The notes under the pieces are model-generated. The model was not told the origin of the DNA. It made no database searches and was given only the letters and a program-made list of their open reading frames with translations. Positions 55,413 to 64,000 of a stretch of 64,000 nucleotides of DNA are shown here, one piece after another. The position numbers and the translations under genes were made by a program. Position 1 is the stretch's first letter. The number at the start of each line of letters is the position of its first letter. Location: positions 930,001 through 994,000 of the forward strand of contig CM031554.1 in assembly GCA_018466975.1 (NCBI GenBank), given 5' to 3'. The DNA is from Sparassis latifolia (lineage: Eukaryota > Basidiomycota > Agaricomycetes > Polyporales > Sparassidaceae).

Positions 55413-58400
55413 ATACCCACGCAAAGTCTATAGGAACAGTTCTGGACGACTTCGCGTCGAGGAACGCTGGACGATGTTGGCAAAGGTAAGAATGAAATAC
55501 AAGTCCAAAAATGGATCATTACCATAATTCTTGGATTTTTACACACGCGTTGCGGGCATAGTTATGTAAAATGCTAGCCTAAACCTCATGCAAATTTTGG
55601 AACGATTTCTCAAAGACAAGATGAATCATCAACAGTTTTCACTAACTATAGCTTGACTAAGAGCTACAGCGTACTGGCAAGTGACAAGAATCCATCGTTG
55701 CATAAAACAGACATGGTAAGGACATTACACCAGGATCCACCCATCTAACAGCTGGAACAGCGGATCACTATGCCAATAGATACTTCACTATTTACCAAAC
55801 TCTGCTCCATGAAAAGTACATGGCGAGTGACTGTGGATTGCGAAGGCCGATAAAGCATCTTGAAAATCTCATGCACAAGTGCATGACTGCCACAAAATAT
55901 ATTACTCACAATCTGAGCACAAGCAGGACTAGATACCATCTGCTTGTATGCGTACAATGCATAAGACAGAAGACTGCATGGCTTTCACGTAGTCTTCTTG
56001 TCCTTTACAGGGAGCCATTGTACTGGATGTCGGTTATACACAGGCCAGTGGGGCAGAACAACCTGTAAATGATATGTCAGAACCAGTAGCAGTGACGTGG
56101 CAGTCGGAGTCACTCACCAGGCAAAGGACAATCACAGAAAGTGCAAAAATGCCGAATGTAACCTGCAAGGACTGTAGTGCAAAGCCAAGCAGGAATGAAA
56201 AGATCTATAGCAACATCAAACATTATACATTGGGAGAGTATCCTCTCAACTCACTGTCGAGCTGATGAGAGTTATTTTCACGATCTGTTCTACAAGCTTC
56301 TGCCCCTCGAAATCCTATCCATTGGCCACCGGCTGCACGTTAGGTTAATTCACCTCCAAGGCCAGATTACTCACAATTTTCCCATCTAGTAATTGCTGCA
56401 GGTATTCGTTCATGATGAGGATGCGTTCGGCGCCTCTTGGTCTCGCAGTGATGATGTAGTACCACGTGATCATAAAAGCTGCGTCTTGAAGTCGGACTCA
56501 GCTTCTACCACCGTACTTGCTGTACTACTACGGTCCAATTTTACTTCAGCCTGCAACGTGGAGCAGCGTTTACTATGGAAGAAAAGACCGACGTCAGTAA
56601 GTCCCTTCCGGAGTCCAAATATTGCTCGCGACCCAACTTACCAAGAAGCAGGCTTCCAGTTTACTGTACTACTTTGACAATCTCGCGTTCAAAGTTGTCA
56701 TCAATACATAGCGGGTGGTTCGAGTCTTTCAGACGCATCTGACACGGTCTTGTTCCTAATACCTTTTCGCCGATTCGTCTGTGTGCTCAGCAACGTGTCT
56801 CGCTGTGACTCTAGGCCAGCAGGCCGGGCAAGAGCGACGAAGGCACCGCTATTCGCTCATTTCCGTCCGCAACCTCAATAAGGCCTCAATTGAGGTACCC
56901 AAGCAGTACCCAAGCGCTAGAAACACTACTTATCGCCTGCTATCGCTGCTGGTGGAGACTCCGAGTCGGAAATATGCGCAGGCACGAGCCTCAGGCTTGC
57001 CTATACTGTAATGCTGTACTCACGCTCGTTCGCAATCAATGTGCAGCCACTATCCTATGGACGAAGCATCGTGGCCCTTCTTGAGGCGATATCTGGTGAC
57101 ATTTCCCAACGGACCAATAACTCTATGATGGACAAGAACTGGTTGCCAGTGTGCACCGAATAACGGTTGACATCTCGCTCTCCTCTGAGAGGGTATACCA
57201 CTTGTCATGGTGCGTCCATTGCGACTTCGCCTGTTCTGCAGCCAGGTGAACCGAGTATTTCATGTGATGGTATCTGCAGATTCTTCCAATTTGACATCGC
57301 TGCATGCTAATCCCGGTTACAGAGACTGGTCGATTGTACGATGTAAGGCTCATACAGGAGCTCGCGTAAGAGTCTGGCGATAACAAGCTCACCGCTACTT
57401 CTCATAAGTCGCCCGACGCGTCAATCGTCTACGTCGACTTCCGAACTTGCTACTGCCTTCGCTACCGACCCGCGAAGTTGGGGAGCCCAGCCACATGCCA
57501 CCAGATGGGAGGCTGTACTGTCCAAGAGGTGAATTAGCACATTGCTGTGTTTTCTTGGGCGCCCTGCAGGCTGCCTAGACCTTCCTCCCGCTCACAAAAG
57601 GTCCGTGCGCCCAAGACATGCTAAGGCAGTTGTCAAACTTGATCTCACCTTTAGTTCTTCCGCGTGGAGCATTGTAGCGGCGACTTTAACTGACAGGAAC
57701 AACTTCCATTCTACATGTGATCAATCTTTTATTGTCAAGCCCTTCGGGCGCTTTAGCGCTGGCCATCCGGCTTCCATGTTGCATAACGAGACGGGTGTGC
57801 TAGAACCTAATATCAGTGGTGTACTCAGCTCAGTTTTGTCTAGATCTGTGGTCAGCCACACCCTTCCGGTATATTCTGGTACTATTGGGCGCTATGCGGT
57901 CATGATTGGCTGATAGCCCCGCGTGCTACCGGGGAGTGCGCAGTGCAATGTATCAGACGGTCTTGTGGTGTATTCCCACAATTGGCCGGTCTCTGGGTGT
58001 TTCTGCTGACGGTTTCCGTCGCGAAACGAACTTTCTCCACCTCTTTGAGGATTGGAATGAGATCTCTTGCAGTGCGGTCGCAGTTGATTGTCCACTGAGA
58101 TTCCGTGGTCATGCCGCCTTCGCCAATCCACAGCGCTACGTGCTCATCGGTCTATATATCCCATAGTCTGCGCAAGGACGCAGTTAGTGGTAGGCTAGAG
58201 TAAAGGTATCAGTCGTCGATGATAACAGAACCGTTGTTGTGTTCTCTGCGCCTGAAGGGACGCGCGCCAGAGTGAGCGCCTATGATACCGTAAGCTCTCA
58301 TGCATGCCATGGAAGATCTATCAAGAGAATGTCGAGCGCTGGGTGCCGTCCGTTGTAGGTTCCTCTTGTTCGACTCGGTAATTATTTCCCCCCTTTCACC

Positions 58401-58937
58401 CGCACGTCGTCGCGTCTCCCTCAGCGCACAGCGTGGTCGGAGAGAGCTCCCGCGCGAAGCTGTCCAACGCTGTCTCGGAGCACGTGGTGGCCGGAGAAGT
58501 CATCGCCTCTGCTGAACAAGTTCCTCACTCGGTCGCGGAGTGGACAACTGTGGCGTCTTGTCGTTGACGACCAGTGACTGATATACCGTACATATTCTGG
58601 CCCATGTCGCACGGCGCTGAACCACTGCGAGGCCGGACGACAGAATTGACTGTGAATCTCCAGCGTCTGATTCCCAACCCCTCCACTGAACCCATCAATC
58701 CATCTCAGGGACAGTCCGGGTCTGAAAAGGCGCGGAAGCACTTACCTGCAGGTTTGCATCTGCCCTCATCCATTGCCAGACTCATCCCTACATGCTTTGA
58801 CGTTCTGTTTAGCGGACCTTCCTGGCACCTGGACGTACTCCACCAGGAGCGCTTCGTCGCATCCTTCGCCTGGCAGCCAATTTTCCGAATCCAAATCCAG
58901 CCCAACTCTTCTGCATCAACAGCAGCAGCCGTCCTCA
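55413..58937. other. 3.5-kb gene-poor stretch between kinase and regulator
   Basis: The left end is the kinase promoter and the right end the promoter/5' UTR of the Zn2Cys6 gene. About 25 short frames exist but none has a domain or spliced continuation. The longest, 57542-57913 (+, 123 codons), ends with a mildly hydrophobic Ser/Val-rich stretch and cannot be assigned. No tRNA, repeat array or transposon end was recognised. Confidence 0.45.
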
Positions 58938-61900
58938 ATGAGTGGGGCACCTCCGATGTGGTATGATCCCGACCAGGCAGTCGTCCCATACGAGTCAAAT
59001 TATGAACAATGGGTGGAGAATTACGAGCTGTCGCAACAGTCGCAGCAGCATACTTTTAGTCAAGGCGTAGCCCAGGGTGTCAGTGCTGGCCAGGCTTCTT
59101 TCAACCGCAGCAGCAGCAGCCGCACATTCAGCCACACCCGCTGTTACAGCATGCGCCCACGCACCCACTCAGTATTCCAGCGGAGCGCGTTCAGCCGCCT
59201 CCACGAAACCAGTACAATTTCGTACCGGACCCATACGTGCCGCAGCCAAGCGGCCAGGACAATTACACCGGCCACTACCCACAGACCTCAGCGGGCAACC
59301 GTCCACAGCGAAGTCGTCTCCCCAGAACGCGACAAGGGCAAACGTCTGCGGTACCTTTTACTTTACAGCCCCATTACACGCTGGAGAGTTGGCCGACAGT
59401 TTCAGCGTTTCGGGCTCTGACTACCGACACCAGCACCAGTCCTTCCCTCTCCCACTGTCGGCCCCCACGAGCGATACTCTCTACTATCATGATGCTATGC
59501 AGTCCGATCTTATCTCTGGTACTGATCCCCCGCCGCAGCAAAACTTCATTTTCACGGAGCATCAGCATCCAGGTTCATCCTCTGCCCCCAGGCCATCTGT
59601 AACGCCTTCATCTGACGCGACGAATGTATCCTCTCTTTCTCCGAGGTCGTGGGTCGGACCCGATGACCTTTCGTACCAAGGCGATACGTCCAGCCAGCAA
59701 GGAGGAAGTGTCACCGCTTCTAGCTCCCAAACCCGTATGGGTACTTCCGCTTCGCCGTCTGCTCCGACACAGACCTTTGGTGGGGCACAACCTCACAACT
59801 CTACGAAAGGCAAGGATAAGTCGCATCGTCCGAAGAGACCTCGCGTTGACAGCGACAACCTCTCCGATGACGACGAGCCACACACTTTGACGATGAATGT
59901 AATCATGCCACCCCAAACTGGCGCCGAAGGTTATCCGATCACAACGAGACTGTGGGTAGTTTGCCTCGCGCCGTATTCATACTGGTTTGCTCATTTCGTG
60001 CCTCTTAACTATCGTTCCTCTGGCCATTCTCACTCTTCCCTGCGGGACTGCTTTTCGGAAATATTACTTTCCATGCCACTACACCTCGACCGAACGATCT
60101 TGGCACCGGACATTTCATCTCACCGGTGCTATTTGCACTCTCCCTCCGATTGACTCGTTCTTTCGACATGAGCCAGTCCTGGTGCTTGCAAACACTGTAA
60201 GAAACTCAAGGCACGTAGTCATCATCACTGAGCTGTCGCATGACTCCTAATGCCTTATTTGTGCTCTACCATTTCTCCTGTCTCCGCTCCGGATCGTTGT
60301 TCCATGCTCAGATGAAGTGCACCTTCCCTCCCGGGGAGAACACGTGCAACCGCTGCAGGGGGACGGGACATGTGTGTGTTGTCGAAGGAAGAAAGCCTAG
60401 GAATGCCCCAAAGTGAGTGTTCTAACATTCCGGCGCTTGTAGGATGCTTGCGTCGATGGTTTGGTTCCGGAACATCGATGCTTAAGTATCTGAGACTCTG
60501 CATTGCCGGCCCCCTGTCCTCCAGTGCATTGGTGGCTTTACCCAATGACTTCACGTGCACCGTCATCTGAGCGAGAAACGCCGCCTAGTTACTCATCAGC
60601 GCCATCCTCTTGCAGTAAGCGAGAGTATCTACTCGCACAGATTCGCCAGAAAGATGCGATGATTGAAAAACTGCTTCGAGAGGTTCGTAGCTACTTTCGC
60701 TGTCAGTCCCGATGGCTCATCTTCCGTTAACGCATCCCCATTTCGGTCCGGCAGCTCCATAATCCGTACACGGCAACTCCTTTCTCCATCGCGTCATACC
60801 GGTTGGCGACAAACCCTTCAGATCGCAACAAGGAGAGCGTCATCGACTGGCTGGATCGCCTTGAATCTAGCGTACAGCACAGCGGCAAGTCGAAGGGTCT
60901 AGAGGCGTTCACGGAATCGCGTGCCGGCAATGACACGGGCGATGATTCCGAAGACGAAGCGGAGGATGGGGGCGGCCGCCCAACCGTCCGGGGCAGCGTT
61001 CTCGGGTATGGTACCATAGATGATTCGACCAAAGAAGCGCATGATCAGATGCAAGCCCTTCCGGATGTTGCCGTACCCATCGGTCTCCTCGCAAACTTGG
61101 CCATCAGCAACAGCCCGAAGGACAAGAAACAGAAGAATTCGAACCAGGCCACAGAGGCGGAGGACCCCGAAGATGACGATGTCGTGAGTTTTATAACTGG
61201 GTGCGAGCATTATCACCGCGCTGAGAATGCGACAGGGCTTTGCGAACAGACGGTATTTCATGCCAGGCAAGTGACTCCACCCGATAAGCCGCAACTTCAT
61301 TGACGTGCGATTAGGTCCTGCGTATGATCTCGGTATTCGGGCGTCGTTGATCCAGAGCCACTCGCCTCCTGAAATCTTGGTTCACGGACTCGTCACGCCA
61401 AGTGATGTCGAGGAGCTCTTCAAGATGTGGGTTTATGTGATCTTCGTCGTTCTTAATTGTACTAACCATCCCATCTCAGCTTCTATGAACGCTTGAATGT
61501 GCGTTAAGTTTTCTCTGGCGGAAGCACATTAAAGATTAAACCTGTCTAGGTCCACGTTACCTTACTTGACCAGGATATCCATACTCCTGCGATGACATTC
61601 GCCAGATGCCCATTTCTGTTCACTGTTGGTCAGTGTTTTGTGGCACGCACACCACAATTGCCTGATAATTTTCAAACAGTCTGCGCGATCGCTTCTCGAT
61701 ACTACGAGCCGAAATCTGAGATTTACCCCATTGCCATGCACTTCGCGAAGCGGGCAGCCGCGGATGGTCTGCTCAATGGATGGAAATCAGTCGAGCTCTC
61801 TCAAGCGTATATCTTGTTGAGTACCTACGGTGTTCCAGCGCGCCGATGGGAAGAGGACCGCAGTTGGTTGTACATTGGACTGGCTATTCGGTAAATCCCC

Positions 61901-63744
61901 TCTCTTCGTTTCGAGTGCTTATCAATGTTGGTTGTCAGCATCGCCACGGATCTGAATTTGCAACAAGTGTCTACCGTCCAACCGAAGAGCGATTCGCATG
62001 AACGTGAGATTATAAACCAGACCCGACTCTGGATGATTTGCTTCAACCTGGATCGTTCGATGGCTACTCAATTCGGGAAGCCCGCCACGATCAAAGAGAA
62101 CTAGTATGTCGATGCCTCAGCATATAAAGTATTGTATCTTACCGTCTCCGTCCGTACAGCACTATACGGACATCGGAGAATTGGTACAGACGGTCGCGAT
62201 TCAATCATCCTGTGGGCTGGGCCGCCATCTGCGTGTCGATATATATCTGATGCTTTGTACTACGCAGTATGACGTCGGCCTCTGCGCTTACACTCAGATG
62301 TTACGGATAATGGCCCGCTTCCATGAGGAAATCTTCTCTGACCCTACAGCACCATCAGGTCTCAATCAGGTAGCGTTCCGGCGTTTTATACCCCTTTGGA
62401 TCGGTGCTGATGAGAGATAGGCTATCGACTTCCACGAGGTTACGTTGCGTCATGACGAAGACATGACAAGGTACTTTGAGGATTGGACGCGAAGATTTGA
62501 GGAAGATTCCGATTTACAAGGTGTGGGTTGAACCTATGCCTATCTATAAAGCTCTTATCTGGGTTTTCAATTCCACAGAGCCGGCTTACGCTTTCCGCGC
62601 ATCGCTGTTGCCGTTGTCAGTTGTTCTGCTTTGCGCTACTGCATCGCCACTCACAAACGATGGGACAGCCTGACCAACTACTCAAGACTTGTCATGTATT
62701 CGTTTGGATTCCAGCAGGCCTTTAAACGTGGGATGCAGCCAGGCGATCAGATTTTCCTAGACAAGGCTCGTTTTTATTTTATTTAAATTTCTTATCGCTG
62801 ACCATAGCTATTCATGGGAATTCCAGTGCTTTCAATCTGCGAAGTCCGTTATCTTGTGCATGATCGAGTCACTGTCCCCGGAATATATGCGATACTCCCC
62901 TGATGGTGAAGTCAATTCAACTCGCATAAATGCCATTTCGTTCATCTGTCTACAGGGCATTTTATCTTCGCATCATTCGCGTCCGCGTTTCTGCTCAAGG
63001 TGTGCTTCCCTCTGGCCTTTTGATGAACCATATATTGAATTCGTATCAGCTGATGCGTCCAGAGTTCGCGAACCTTATTACGAATGAACAGGTGGCGGAG
63101 ATTTTCGACTTAATCGAAAAGTTGATCCGAAAGCTCAGTTCACGCGAGATTGCTATCGACATGCGCCACACGCCCAACCTACACGCTCGATTCCTTGCAG
63201 GACTGTTGAAGAAGTATCGTCGTGATGTTGCCGCAAGTGGCCGTCTCCATCCACAATCTCCTTCCCAAGGCCCAGTAGCGCACGGATCCCATGGCGTACA
63301 TACGACGTATGCGTCACAGTCGCCTTCCGCTTCATCGTCTACCTCGTCACAGCCTACCTACCAAACTGGCCCTGCTCCGGGGGCGTTCCATGCTACTCAG
63401 GATATCGTCGCTAATCACATAGATCCTACGGCGATGATGCAGTCAGAAGCAATGTACGAGGACGCAGCCTATCCAGCTGGAACGGGTCCTATGGACTACA
63501 GCTCCGCTGACCTGGTAGAAAATTTGGGTGCCCTGCTCGCGCTCCAGAGTCCATCTTATTGGAATCACATGATGATGCCCGGGTGCGTGTTCGTTGTTTT
63601 TTTATGTATGATGGATGTTCATCTGCGATCAGGTACTCGTGGCCGGAAAGCCCGCCGAACATGGCGCACGAAGAATTCTTCAATGCAGCAGAAGGCCTCA
63701 ACGGCTTCAGCAATTTCCAGACGGCACCGGTTCTGCATGGCTAA
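58938..63744 (+). CDS. Zn2Cys6 transcription factor with Fungal_trans-type middle domain
   Basis: Nuclear DNA-binding regulator; targets unknown. The likely start ATG 58938 gives MSGAPPMWYDPDQAVVPYES, then Gln/Pro/Ser-rich sequence and a basic patch (HRPKRPR). The binuclear cluster is split by an intron (60211-60312, GC donor): ACKHCKKLK then MKCTFPPGENTCNRCRG and HVCVVEGRKPRNAP. A dimerisation-like coiled coil follows (YLLAQIRQKDAMIEKLLREL). The middle-domain signatures are PGPAYDLGIRASLI, FARCPFLFT, ASRYYEPKSEIYPIA, SYILLSTYG-like and CFNLDRSMATQFGKP. The C-terminus ends FNAAEGLNGFSNF...HG at 63744. At least 12 introns; one more has a GC donor (61267-61314). The G-run at 60358-60362 is one base short of keeping the cluster in frame, and the N-terminal Gln/Pro region (59100-59420) also changes frame. 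The exon list there is therefore provisional. Confidence 0.85.
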
Positions 63745-64000
63745 TACATACGCCGCCTCGCTTTTTCTCGCTCTCGTTTCTTGTATTCTTGAGGAACATG
63801 CCTGTTCGACGACTTTGACGATGCACTCGTCGGTGTATCCTAGCATACCAAACTGTTTATTTGTAGTTGTAGATGTGACTGTTTCATAGGTGTCCGTCCC
63901 TCTGGATGATAATGCGAAGGTTATAGACCCGATATTTCGAGTCAAATACACGGCCAGGATATACAGACATATGAAGTTCCGAACTTCGATGTTAATCATT
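63745..64000. other. 3' flank of the regulator, window end
   Basis: Presumed 3' UTR and intergenic sequence. The minus-strand frame 63999-63619 is an antisense shadow of the last exons. No further gene can be supported before the window ends. Confidence 0.4.

Noticed and set aside
57542..57913. A 123-codon plus-strand frame as a real gene
   Set aside because: No recognisable motif or splice continuation, and overlapping frames of similar size exist. Left as unassigned intergenic sequence.

Overview
This window is nuclear DNA from a filamentous basidiomycete, most likely an agaricomycete. The evidence is dense 48-60 nt GT-AG introns with many short exons, mixed-strand gene order, and recognisable fungal genes: mitochondrial Hsp60, Erg20-type farnesyl diphosphate synthase, exosome Rrp42, a Kin1/PAR-1 kinase with a KA1 tail, an SPX-RING ubiquitin ligase and a Zn2Cys6 regulator. 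I saw no tRNA or rRNA gene, no CRISPR array and no bacterial operon. Exon boundaries below were read by eye from splice motifs and reading-frame continuity.

Left part (1-17.6 kb): hsp60 (+), ERG20 (+), a decayed isoprenylcysteine methyltransferase (+), two paralogous small secreted proteins (-, the distal one frame-broken), a CNNM/Mam3-type transporter (+), an MFS transporter (+), and a UCH37/UCHL5-type deubiquitinase (-).

Repeat island (about 17.8-26.5 kb): a 4,993-bp LTR retrotransposon with two nearly identical LTRs and a 5-bp target duplication, but no gag or pol. It sits inside one copy of an inverted duplicated sequence. That copy also carries a 163-bp hairpin MITE at a TA site, and the other copy keeps the matching empty site. 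A separate inverted-repeat element lies at 26.1-26.5 kb.

Middle (26.8-43.6 kb): a tandem pair of FAD-dependent monooxygenases (upstream copy broken, downstream copy intact with a second TA-flanked MITE in its promoter), a 524-aa orphan protein with an F-box-like C-terminal segment, a head-to-head pair of GH5 glycosidases (both frame-broken at the same exon junction), RRP42 and a leucine-rich-type protein.

Right part (44.5-64 kb): an aminopeptidase P-like metallopeptidase, the SPX-RING ligase, a degenerate relative of the 524-aa protein, the Kin1 kinase, a 3.5-kb gene-poor stretch and the Zn2Cys6 regulator.

The genes are mainly unrelated housekeeping genes interspersed with small lineage-specific duplications, not one pathway. 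Cross-cutting signals are six candidate GC-AG introns, two micro-exons, and several single-base frame breaks in otherwise conserved genes. Some breaks lie in homopolymer runs, so consensus errors must be excluded before calling them pseudogenes.
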